Positions 25,658 through 33,743 of a stretch of DNA of 64,000 nucleotides are shown piece after piece. A program made the position numbers and the translations under genes. The notes below the pieces were generated by a model. The model had not been told where the DNA came from. It worked only from the letters and a program-made list of their open reading frames with translations, and did not search any database. Position 1 is the stretch's first letter, and every line of letters starts with the position of its first letter. The stretch comes from G963663775 sp963664255 (GTDB lineage: Bacteria; Bacillota; Clostridia; Oscillospirales; Butyricicoccaceae), in the NCBI GenBank assembly GCA_963664255.1, contig OY760938.1:1488001-1552000 (forward strand). Reading direction: 5' to 3'.

Positions 25658-26710
25658 CTACCGGCGATTCAGATGGTAAATGATTTCATCACCAATTTGG
25701 TCGAGGGGAAGCTGTTTGCAGACACCGCCCATCTTGTAGGCTTCCATCGGCATACCATAGACCACACAGCTGGCGCGGTCTTGTCCGATGGTATAGGCAC
25801 CATTTTGGCGCATTTTGGTGAGTCCCTTCGCGCCATCAGCGCCCATGCCGGTGAGCAAAACGCCAAGGGCGTGCTTGCCGGCGGTATCTGCCACCGAGTC
25901 AAATAGGACATTGACAGAGGGACAATGCCCACTGACACGCTCACCTTTTTGACTGCGCACATAATACCCTTTGGCATCTTTTTTGAGTGTCAGATGAAAA
26001 TCGCCTGCACCCAGAATGATTTTACCAGGTTCCACACGGTCATAATCAGATGCTTCGACCGCACTCATTTTGCAAATCTTATCCAAACGCTGCGCATAGA
26101 GTGTGGTAAAGTTGGCAGGCATATGCTGCACAATGACAATACCAGGTGTTGTGGCAGGTAAATCCTTCACCACAGAAATAATGGCTTCTGTGCCGCCGGT
26201 GGAAGCGCCAATGGCAATGATAGATTCTTGGTCTGTGACCTTGAGCATAGACGGAGAAAGCTTGGAAAGCATGGAGGATGCCGCAATGGGCGGCGTGCGT
26301 TTGCGTCCAAGATTGGCGGTAGAGGCAACTTTAATTTTGCTGGCGAGTTCCTGCACAAAGGCTTCTAAATCCCCTGGCTGATTGACGACGGGCTTTTTGA
26401 CAAAGTCCACAGCCCCTGCATCCAAGGCATCTAAGGCATTGATGGGCAGAGAACTGACGACAACAACCGGAATGGGATTGGTCGGAATCATTTGCTTTAA
26501 AAATTCAATGCCACTCATTTGCGGCATTTCGACATCTAAGGTCAGAACATCAGGCTGCAGCTCAGCAATTCGTTTTTTTGCCTCAATGGCATTGGCTGCA
26601 CTGCCCACCACCTTAATTTCTCGGTCCTCCATCAAGCTGAATTGCAGCTTTGTGCGAAATAGAATCGAATCATCCACAATTAGAACGCGAATTTGCTTTT
26701 TAGGTTCCAT
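25658..26710 (-). CDS. cheB: Chemoreceptor methylesterase/deamidase CheB
   Basis: CheB removes methyl groups from receptors when phosphorylated by CheA. The 350-residue protein has an N-terminal receiver domain with D59 as phosphoacceptor (TLDVEMPQMSG) and a C-terminal esterase domain with the triad S170 (IGASTGG), H196 (VQHMPANF) and D292 (GMGADGA). The linker is about residues 125-160. cheB is the last gene of the - strand cheA-cheW-cheR-cheB set and starts three bases after the cheR stop. Its natural terminator lies under the IS end. Confidence 0.97.
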   Translation of the reverse strand: MEPKKQIRVLIVDDSILFRTKLQFSLMEDREIKVVGSAANAIEAKKRIAELQPDVLTLDVEMPQMSGIEFLKQMIPTNPIPVVVVSSLPINALDALDAGAVDFVKKPVVNQPGDLEAFVQELASKIKVASTANLGRKRTPPIAASSMLSKLSPSMLKVTDQESIIAIGASTGGTEAIISVVKDLPATTPGIVIVQHMPANFTTLYAQRLDKICKMSAVEASDYDRVEPGKIILGAGDFHLTLKKDAKGYYVRSQKGERVSGHCPSVNVLFDSVADTAGKHALGVLLTGMGADGAKGLTKMRQNGAYTIGQDRASCVVYGMPMEAYKMGGVCKQLPLDQIGDEIIYHLNRR

Positions 26711-26713
26711 AGA

Positions 26714-27556
26714 TTATCGAGCTCCTTTGGTATTGGTACGTTTCTGATAGGTTGCAGGCTGCAAATAGGTAAAGGGCGTGGTGGCCTTGTTGAGAGATTC
26801 TGAATGCCCAATGAAGAAATAGCCGCCGGGTGCACTGGCATCATAAAACTTTTGTACCAAACGTTCGGTGGTTTCTTTGTCAAAATAAATCATCACATTG
26901 CGGCAAAAAATGATGTCAAAAGGCTTTTTATACTGGAAGGGGTCCATGAGATTGAACGGACGAAATACCACTTCCTTACGGATTTTTTCGCAAACCTGAA
27001 ATTGACCATTGGGCAGGCGGTCGAAATATTGAGAACGCCACGCAGGAGAGAGACCCTCGATGTTGTCCGCCGGATAGCAGGCTTGCTTTGCTTTATTCAT
27101 GACATCCATGGAAATGTCGGTTGCAAGAATAGTGGTATCCCACTTTGCTTTTTTAGCACCGAAATACTGGTCGATGGTCATGGCGATATTATAGGCTTCC
27201 TGCCCCGCAGAACAGCCCGCGCTCCAAATGCGAAGGTCACCATGGCGGCTGCGCTCCAGCTCTGGCAGCACGACACGATATAGAAAATCGAAATGCTCAT
27301 TTTCGCGGCCAAAGTAGGAGTGATTGGTGGTGATTTTGTTGAGAAAGGTGTGGATTTCTTGGCTGGAAGGGTCATTCTGTAGCAGTTTCATATATTGACT
27401 GAACGAAGTGAGTCCCTTGTCCTTTAAGGTATGGGACAGGCGACCTTCAATGAGCTGTCGTTTTTTTGATAAATCAATTCCATATTTGTGATACACAAAG
27501 GATTTGAGGTCGACAAACTCTTGGTCGGTTAAATGAATAAGTTCATATAGCTGCAT
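26714..27556 (-). CDS. cheR: Chemoreceptor methyltransferase CheR
   Basis: CheR adds methyl groups from S-adenosylmethionine to receptor glutamates. The 280-residue protein has the N-terminal helical domain, the TTNHSYFGREN block that corresponds to the family's substrate loop, and the SAM-binding motif RIWSAGCSAGQEAYNIAM. The start at 27556 is preferred over an upstream in-frame start because AAGGAG lies nine bases before it. A hairpin separates it from cheW. Confidence 0.95.
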   Translation of the reverse strand: MQLYELIHLTDQEFVDLKSFVYHKYGIDLSKKRQLIEGRLSHTLKDKGLTSFSQYMKLLQNDPSSQEIHTFLNKITTNHSYFGRENEHFDFLYRVVLPELERSRHGDLRIWSAGCSAGQEAYNIAMTIDQYFGAKKAKWDTTILATDISMDVMNKAKQACYPADNIEGLSPAWRSQYFDRLPNGQFQVCEKIRKEVVFRPFNLMDPFQYKKPFDIIFCRNVMIYFDKETTERLVQKFYDASAPGGYFFIGHSESLNKATTPFTYLQPATYQKRTNTKGAR

Positions 27557-27620
27557 AGGCGGGTACTCCTTAATTGATTGGGCAAAAATTGCGTGGCAAA
27601 TAACGCAAGGGGTAGATGAT

Positions 27621-27664
27621 ATACTTGACGCCCCGCGCCGCAAGCGGTACGAGGCGTCAAGTAT
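27621..27664 (-). other. Nested hairpin between cheW and cheR
   Basis: A perfect 12-bp stem, ATACTTGACGCC (27621-27632) and GGCGTCAAGTAT (27653-27664), encloses a second small stem (CCGC-AA-GCGG, 27638-27647). No T-run follows on the - strand. In the che mRNA it may protect or process the transcript between cheW and cheR. Confidence 0.65.
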
Positions 27665-27710
27665 TGGCTATAAAGGTATGATATGCAGGGGAAAGAGGGG
27701 GTATTCCATA

Positions 27711-28205
27711 TTAGATGGCAGTAAACCCTAAATCAGAGTGAAAAAATCGCTCACAATCAAGATTGAGTACAATTTTCCCACCAATTTCTGAAACCGAGGA
27801 TAAGTACCGCTCACCAGAGCCGTCGGCATCCGGTGGCGTTGCCATGTTGGTGGATTCAATCGTAATGACTTCAGACACGCTGTCGACAATCAAGCCAACG
27901 TGCATATCATGAATATCGACAACGATAATGCAGGTTTTTTCATCATACGGACGCTCCGGCAGATGAAATTTCAGCCGTACATCAATGACCGGCACAACCT
28001 TGCCGCGCAAATTGATGACACCCTTGATATAGGGGGCAACGCCTGGGAGGTGTGTGCTCTTTTCTACATTGATGATTTCAATGACGTGCGTCAATGGGAT
28101 ACCGTATAGGGTAGATTCTATGTAAAAAAGCAATACACGACCATTGAGCTCATCGCTTATGGTGACGTCCATGGTGTTGGAAGCGTTCGTCAAGTTTTCC
28201 GTCAT
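27711..28205 (-). CDS. cheW: Chemotaxis coupling protein CheW
   Basis: CheW joins chemoreceptors to CheA. The 164-residue SH3-like protein has the expected pattern: VLLFYIESTLYGIPLTHVIE, PGVAPYIKGVINLRGKVVPV and VGLIVDSVSEV. AAGGAGGGAA precedes the ATG. It begins 13 bases after the cheA stop, which puts both in one transcription unit. Confidence 0.96.
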   Translation of the reverse strand: MTENLTNASNTMDVTISDELNGRVLLFYIESTLYGIPLTHVIEIINVEKSTHLPGVAPYIKGVINLRGKVVPVIDVRLKFHLPERPYDEKTCIIVVDIHDMHVGLIVDSVSEVITIESTNMATPPDADGSGERYLSSVSEIGGKIVLNLDCERFFHSDLGFTAI

Positions 28206-28217
28206 AACATTCCCTCC

Positions 28218-30311
28218 TTAATGCTTGTTCAACAGGCTGTTCACATCAAGAATCAAACTGATGCTGCCATCGCCGAGAATGCTGCAGCCGGACAAACCGC
28301 GGTCTTTTAAATTATATTTGTTGAGAAATGCGGGGAAAGGCTTTACCACCACTTGATATTCGCCGAGAAGCTCATCCGCATACAAACAAGCACCCAAGCC
28401 GCCGCTTTCCACCTGAATCATGATGCCTTCGGTAATATCGGTTGCTTTGCCTTCAATTTCAAACAAATCATCCAGATGAATGACAGGGAAGCACTCCCCG
28501 CGAATCATAATCATTTCCGAGCCGTTGGTGTTGTGGATAATCTGCTTTTCATCCGTGATTTTGAAGGATTGCTTAATGGATGTAATTGGCAGGGTAAAGA
28601 CCGTGTCACCGACGGAAATATTCATACCGTCTACAATCGCCAGTGTGAGCGGGATTTTAATGGTGAAGGTCGTGCCCTCATGCAGAACACTGGAGATAGT
28701 GATGGTACCACCCATTTTTTCGACATTCTTGCGCACAACGTCCATGCCAACGCCACGACCTGAATATTCGGTCACCTCTGTGTTGGTGGAAAATCCAGGG
28801 AGCATAATCAGCTGGAATGCTTCCTTGTCGGAATATTCGCTTTCCGGTTTGCTGAGCAAGCCGTTTTTTCTAGCCTTGTTGAGCAATGCCTGTGCATCCA
28901 AACCTGCGCCGTCATCCATAATATCAATTAGAATATCACTGCCGACATTGCGCGCAGACAGCGTGACGCTGCCGGTTTCGGGCTTGCCCATGCGGACACG
29001 GTCGGCAGGCATTTCTATACCATGGTCAATCGAGTTGCGAATCATGTGCATGAAGGGGTCAGCAATGGCATCGTTGATGGTTTTATCCACCTCGGTATCG
29101 CCGCCTTCTACAATCAAATCGACCTTTTTGTCAAGTTTTTTGCACATATCGCGTACGATTCGATTCATCTTTTGGAAGGTAGCGTGCAACGGTACCATGC
29201 GGATAGACATCACAACGTCCTGCAGCTCATCGGTCAGCTTGCGTAGCTCACGGGTGGACTTGTGGAAGTTATCCAGCTTCAGACCGCGCAAATCCGGATT
29301 GGAGGCAACCATGGATTCCGCGGTTACCAACTCACCCACGAGGTCCAGAAGGTGGTCAAGCTTTGCCTGGCTGACGCTGATAAGGCTCTGCTTGGAACCG
29401 CTGGAGCTTTTGGGAGCGGCGGCAGCATCTGCGCTGGGGCGTGCAGGGGCTGCGGGTGTCGCTGCGGGCGCAGGGACCGGTGCGGGTGCAGCGGCGGGCG
29501 GCGCAGAAGCCACAGGGGGTTCCGGCGCTGCTGCAGGCGCCGCAGCTACGGTTGGCGTAGACAAGACTTCATAGGATTTGATTTCAAGAGAGCTTTCTAC
29601 CACGCGGATTACGTCATCCAACGTGTTTACCGGCTTGCAAATGACCAAAAAGCCATTGTCAATGATGGATTGGCACAAACTGCCGTCTGTTTCTGGATGC
29701 GGGGGGTCAGAGTCCAACAGGGAACAGTGCGGCTGCAGCTGTGTCATCAGCATAAAGGCACGCATATTTTCCATCTGACAATCGTCTTCAAAGAAAACAC
29801 GAATGCGCACATCATCGGAAGCTGCCGGTGCAGGAGTTGCGGCAGAAGGCTGCGAAGAAGCTACGGGAGCTTGCTGTGCGGCAGGCGCAACTGCTTCATC
29901 CTTCATAATGGCAGCTTGTTGCTTGAGCTGTGCAATGAGGCTGGAGGGGTCGCTTTCAACATAGTCATCATCGTGGATGCGCTCCATCTCTCCCTTGAGG
30001 AGGTCGGAGGTTTGGAAGACCAAATCAAAAATCGCATCAAAAACCAGGTTTAGCTTGCTGGGCGTTTCACGGATGATATAGAACACATCTTCTACTGCGT
30101 GCGCCAAGCTGGAAATGCTGCTAAAGCCCATCATGGCGGCAGAACCCTTAATCGTATGTGTGATGCGGAAGATACTGTTGATGTTTTCCTCACTGATGCC
30201 TTTTGCGCGTTCGGACTCGAGTAGGATCTCGTCCAGTTGTTCAAGCATTGTATTGGTTTCGTAAATGAAAGTATCCAGCAATGCTTCCATGCCGGGATCG
30301 ACTGTACTCAT
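28218..30311 (-). CDS. cheA: Chemotaxis histidine kinase CheA
   Basis: CheA phosphorylates CheY and CheB in response to receptors. Domains in the 697-residue protein: HPt (residues 1-130, phospho-accepting H52 in RITHTIKGSAAMM), a CheY-binding P2 domain (166-250), an Ala/Pro linker (255-300), P3 dimerisation (about 308-370), the P4 kinase with N-box MHMIRNSIDHGIE and G-box GRGVGMDVVRKNV, and a P5 CheW-like end. It heads the - strand cheA-cheW-cheR-cheB group. The promoter at 30371-30399 fits. Confidence 0.98.
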   Translation of the reverse strand: MSTVDPGMEALLDTFIYETNTMLEQLDEILLESERAKGISEENINSIFRITHTIKGSAAMMGFSSISSLAHAVEDVFYIIRETPSKLNLVFDAIFDLVFQTSDLLKGEMERIHDDDYVESDPSSLIAQLKQQAAIMKDEAVAPAAQQAPVASSQPSAATPAPAASDDVRIRVFFEDDCQMENMRAFMLMTQLQPHCSLLDSDPPHPETDGSLCQSIIDNGFLVICKPVNTLDDVIRVVESSLEIKSYEVLSTPTVAAAPAAAPEPPVASAPPAAAPAPVPAPAATPAAPARPSADAAAAPKSSSGSKQSLISVSQAKLDHLLDLVGELVTAESMVASNPDLRGLKLDNFHKSTRELRKLTDELQDVVMSIRMVPLHATFQKMNRIVRDMCKKLDKKVDLIVEGGDTEVDKTINDAIADPFMHMIRNSIDHGIEMPADRVRMGKPETGSVTLSARNVGSDILIDIMDDGAGLDAQALLNKARKNGLLSKPESEYSDKEAFQLIMLPGFSTNTEVTEYSGRGVGMDVVRKNVEKMGGTITISSVLHEGTTFTIKIPLTLAIVDGMNISVGDTVFTLPITSIKQSFKITDEKQIIHNTNGSEMIMIRGECFPVIHLDDLFEIEGKATDITEGIMIQVESGGLGACLYADELLGEYQVVVKPFPAFLNKYNLKDRGLSGCSILGDGSISLILDVNSLLNKH

Positions 30312-30370
30312 AATTCCACCTGCTTCTACAAAATTCTACTTTAACCTCAAGGAGGATATTTGACAAATTT

Positions 30371-30399
30371 ATTATAACACTTTTTTTATTAAATGTAAG
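30371..30399 (-). promoter_or_regulatory. Candidate sigma-A promoter for the cheA-cheW-cheR-cheB unit
   Basis: On the - strand, -35 CTTACA (30394-30399) and -10 TATAAT (30371-30376) are separated by 17 bases. The -10 lies about 60 bases before the cheA start. The -35 matches consensus at four of six positions. Confidence 0.55.
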
Positions 30400-30546
30400 G
30401 GGGTTTTGGATTTTTTTTGTAGACTACAAGAATTTGTGTTGAAATTTTGAGGATTGCATATTGATTTTTTGCACACTTCGTGAGATAAATAAATATGAGA
30501 CGGTATGCGTATAGGGTCCGTCCGCTATAGGGGAGAGGTGAATGGC

Positions 30547-32334
30547 TTGGCCGATATATTAAGAGTATCCACGCCAGTGGTGGAAAAGAACCAGCCGGTT
30601 CAACCAAAACCGGGGTTACAACCGACCAATGAGTTCAATCTTCAGCAACCAAATCGCGTGATTCAGACGCATAACCAAAGCGAACTGTTGGGGCAGAACA
30701 ATACAAAGCTGAAAGGCAACGACACACCGTCCATCCTGCTGGATATGCTCAAGGACCCGGATGTTACGGTATCCTTTCTGAAGAATATTTCCATGCTGGA
30801 GGAAATTTATACACTTCTTCCGGCAAACAATAACACTGTGACACCAGAGATTGAACAAATGTTTCATCAGCTGCTGATCAATCCGGAGGAGCTGGCGCAG
30901 GAGATGCAGCGGCAGGAAAATTCGGCAACACTGTTCAAAGGACCGTTTTTTGACTTCCTGCGGGAAATCAGCCTGTCCAAAACCTCGCAGGGGGAAACAC
31001 AGCGGGCGATTGCAAATTTGATGCGTTCCATGAATAATTTGCTGTGCCATGAGGATATTTTGGATGCGGTGGCAAACAGCCTTACCTATCTGAAAAAGAA
31101 TTTAAATTCCAGCAAGGCACTCACCAGCCGCATTGCACAGCTGGTGGGCATCTATCGGCAGGACGAGACGATGTCGTTTGACAAGCTCAAGGGGGAAACG
31201 CTCAGCTTGTTGCGGGACATTGAAAACAGCATTCTGTATTCGCCTAAAATTGCCAAAACGATTTCCATCACGACCTATAATTTGTCGCGATATAATGAAA
31301 GCATGACATTTTTTCAAGAGGCAGTGGTGCGGCTGCGCCAAATGCTCAATGGCTCTTCTCGGCAAAAGTTAACAAAATTTGCGGGAGAATTTCTCACCTG
31401 GGTGCGGAATGGAAAACCAGAGGACGGCGCAGAAAAAGCAGGCGTTCGTCTGGCACGCAACGGATGGGATGCCGCGCAGACACCGCAGGAAGCCATGCGC
31501 CAATCGCAGTCGCAAGGCACGATGCCAACGGAAAAAGCCGCTGCAAACAGCGCTATGCCCGCCCAGAAGGATACAGAGGAGCAGATGACACCGGCTGCAC
31601 AGCAGGACCTGCCTGAAGAGCCTGCCGCGCCCGCTGCACAAAAGCGGCTGCCCCAGGAGCAGGAGGAACAACCCGCGCAGCAGTCTGCACTAGAGGAGCA
31701 GGATGGACAACCTGCGCAGAAGCGCCCAAATGTGGCAGCAATGACGCAAGCAGAATGGACGGATGCGGAACAGACAGGCGGGTTTGAAAACAGCGGTAAG
31801 ACGCTGGAACAGCTGCCCTCCAAGGTCATGGATGCGTTGGTGGGCATGATTGCAAAGGAGGCGTCCAAAGAAGAACTGAGCAGTTCGGAAGAAAAGCGGC
31901 TCGATAACATTTTGTCCAGTTTGTTATCCTCTCCGTGTAACTTTACGCCGCTTCTACATTTCGTGGTGCCGGCATATTTTGAGCAGATACGTGCGTTTGC
32001 AGAAATCTGGATTAATCCGGAAAGCGATGCCAAGGATATGCCGCGCGGCGTAGACCATGGCATTCATCTGCTCATGGTTGTCGACGCAGAAGCGGTAGGG
32101 CGATTTGAAGCGGAGGTGTTTGCATATGATAAAACTATTGATATTCACCTATACTGTCCGCCGGAATATGAAAAACAGATGAAATCCTATCTAACGGATA
32201 TTACAAACGCATTAAAGGGCTATACATATCGCATTGGGCAAGTACGGCTTGCACCACTGGTAAAGGCGCGGTCTTTGATGGATGTATTTAAGTCACTTCC
32301 ATATAAGAGGGTGGGTGTAGATGTCAAAATCTAA
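30547..32334 (+). CDS. FliK-like protein (YlqG-type), partner of the FlhB-like gene
   Basis: About 595 residues. The last 100 (LLMVVDAEAVGRFEAEVFAY, then DIHLYCPPEYEKQM) resemble the beta-rich FliK C-terminal fold. The N-terminal 250 residues are mainly helical without a recognised domain, and residues about 310-410 form a Gln/Ala/Glu/Pro-rich linker. The start is uncertain: TTG 30547 has GGGGAGAGG eight bases upstream; ATG 30505 and GTG 30538 are in frame but poorly served. The stop overlaps the next gene by 14 bases. In B. subtilis I recall a similar ylqG-ylqH pair. A role in export switching is inferred. Confidence 0.6.
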   Translation: MADILRVSTPVVEKNQPVQPKPGLQPTNEFNLQQPNRVIQTHNQSELLGQNNTKLKGNDTPSILLDMLKDPDVTVSFLKNISMLEEIYTLLPANNNTVTPEIEQMFHQLLINPEELAQEMQRQENSATLFKGPFFDFLREISLSKTSQGETQRAIANLMRSMNNLLCHEDILDAVANSLTYLKKNLNSSKALTSRIAQLVGIYRQDETMSFDKLKGETLSLLRDIENSILYSPKIAKTISITTYNLSRYNESMTFFQEAVVRLRQMLNGSSRQKLTKFAGEFLTWVRNGKPEDGAEKAGVRLARNGWDAAQTPQEAMRQSQSQGTMPTEKAAANSAMPAQKDTEEQMTPAAQQDLPEEPAAPAAQKRLPQEQEEQPAQQSALEEQDGQPAQKRPNVAAMTQAEWTDAEQTGGFENSGKTLEQLPSKVMDALVGMIAKEASKEELSSSEEKRLDNILSSLLSSPCNFTPLLHFVVPAYFEQIRAFAEIWINPESDAKDMPRGVDHGIHLLMVVDAEAVGRFEAEVFAYDKTIDIHLYCPPEYEKQMKSYLTDITNALKGYTYRIGQVRLAPLVKARSLMDVFKSLPYKRVGVDVKI

Positions 32335-32821
32335 GCGACAGCAGCTGATTGAAAAAAGCATTGAAGCAAGACGGCAAAAAAATCAGCCAACCGAAGAAAA
32401 ACCAAAGGGAAAGGGCATAGACCGCGGTCAAAAAGCGGTTGCGCTGAAATATAACGCGGACAAAGACGCAGCGCCGGTGGTCATTGCGTCCGGATATGGA
32501 CCGATTGCAGAGCGAATCATTGACATTGCAGAGCAACGCGGCATCCCCGTCTATCGAGATGATAGCGCGGCATCGATGCTATGTATGCTTGGCGTGGGTG
32601 CCAACATACCAGAGGAGCTTTATCAAGTGGTCGCGAAAATTTACAGCCAAATTCTCACGGTGGCGGCGAAGCTGCAAAGCGGAGAAAATGGGCTGCACAG
32701 TGCGGTCGGTCGGAACGATGCGGCAGATCCAATCCAGAAACTGCGCCAAGTGACAGCAGAGCTGGTGGACAGCGATGGAATCGTGCAGACTGGGGTAGGC
32801 GAGGAGGACGATATCGAATGA
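32321..32821 (+). CDS. FlhB C-terminal-domain homologue (FlhX/YlqH type)
   Basis: A 166-residue soluble protein. The core (KAVALKYNADKDAAPVVIAS, then GPIAERIIDIAEQRGIPVYR) corresponds to the cytoplasmic part of FlhB just after its cleavage site. The NPTH sequence is absent, so it should not self-cleave. FlhX-type proteins are known to substitute partly for the cleaved FlhB fragment. This one has an extra 65-residue tail. It overlaps the FliK-like gene upstream and the VanY gene downstream, strongly suggesting one operon. Confidence 0.85.
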   Translation: MSKSKRQQLIEKSIEARRQKNQPTEEKPKGKGIDRGQKAVALKYNADKDAAPVVIASGYGPIAERIIDIAEQRGIPVYRDDSAASMLCMLGVGANIPEELYQVVAKIYSQILTVAAKLQSGENGLHSAVGRNDAADPIQKLRQVTAELVDSDGIVQTGVGEEDDIE

Positions 32822-33720
32822 TGACAAAAAAACATAAGGAGAAAATGCAGCAGGCGCAAGACACCCAAATTGTAATTAGCAAGCAGTCTGTGCGGAGAAA
32901 TATGACCGTTGGGGTGTTGGCAGTGCTAGTGGCATCGGCAGTGTTCTTTATGCGGGGACACGTGCAGGGCGCGTTGCAGGAAAACACGATGGTCACACAG
33001 CCCAATGCACAGCTGATGCAGTCCACCGATAGCTTGGCGCAGGCGGACACCGCAGATGCAGAAGCTGCACAGGCGGCAGCAGACCCGTATGCAAGCCTGC
33101 CGTGGAACTTGATTTTGGTCAACCGTGACCACTTGCTGCCAAAGGACTTCACCGTGGACTTGGAGAAGGTGGATGACAAGTGGGTGGATACCCGTATGGC
33201 AGATTCGCTGCGCCAGATGCTGCAGGCGGCAAAGGACAGCGGTGTGGACCTCATCGTGCAATCGGCATATCGCAGCGTTTCCAAGCAATCTTCTCTGTAT
33301 GCAGAGGAGATTGCCAGCAACGAAGCCCAAGGATATGACAGCAGCACGAGTACGGAGCTGACCAATCAATACATACAGTCGCCGGGTGCCAGTGAGCATC
33401 ACACAGGTCTGGCGCTGGATATTGTCACCTCCAGCTATCAGTCCTTGGACAGTGGGTTTGCCAATACGGTGGCATTTGGATGGCTACACGTGAACGCCGT
33501 GAAATATGGATTTGTCATTCGCTATCCCGAAAGCAAGCAGGAAGTCACCGGTATTTTATATGAGCCGTGGCATTTTCGCTATGTTGGAACGCAGGCGGCA
33601 AAGGAAATGACAGAGCAAGGACTGTGCTTGGAAGAATATGTGCAGAACCTGATGCAGACCGATACAGATGGAACAACGGACGGAGAGGACACACAAACGG
33701 CAGACAATGCCGCGGGATGA
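32818..33720 (+). CDS. VanY-family D,D-carboxypeptidase, membrane-anchored
   Basis: A 300-residue predicted peptidoglycan peptidase. An N-terminal membrane anchor (MTVGVLAVLVASAVFFMRG) is followed by a low-complexity spacer and a VanY/D-Ala-D-Ala carboxypeptidase domain with SAYRSVSKQ, the zinc/catalytic motif SEHHTGLALD and EPWHFRYVG. ATG 32818 has GGAGG about ten bases upstream and overlaps the FlhB-like stop (ATGATG). Its place between an export-related gene and an FtsA-like gene hints at a wall-related step in flagellar assembly or at cell-wall maturation; neither is proven. Confidence 0.9.
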   Translation: MMTKKHKEKMQQAQDTQIVISKQSVRRNMTVGVLAVLVASAVFFMRGHVQGALQENTMVTQPNAQLMQSTDSLAQADTADAEAAQAAADPYASLPWNLILVNRDHLLPKDFTVDLEKVDDKWVDTRMADSLRQMLQAAKDSGVDLIVQSAYRSVSKQSSLYAEEIASNEAQGYDSSTSTELTNQYIQSPGASEHHTGLALDIVTSSYQSLDSGFANTVAFGWLHVNAVKYGFVIRYPESKQEVTGILYEPWHFRYVGTQAAKEMTEQGLCLEEYVQNLMQTDTDGTTDGEDTQTADNAAG

Positions 33721-33743
33721 GGTCCGGTAAGGAAAGAGAAGCC

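Noticed and set aside
32655..33365. A 236-codon - strand open frame opposite the VanY gene
   Set aside because: It is antisense to a gene with intact catalytic motifs and has no family or ribosome site.
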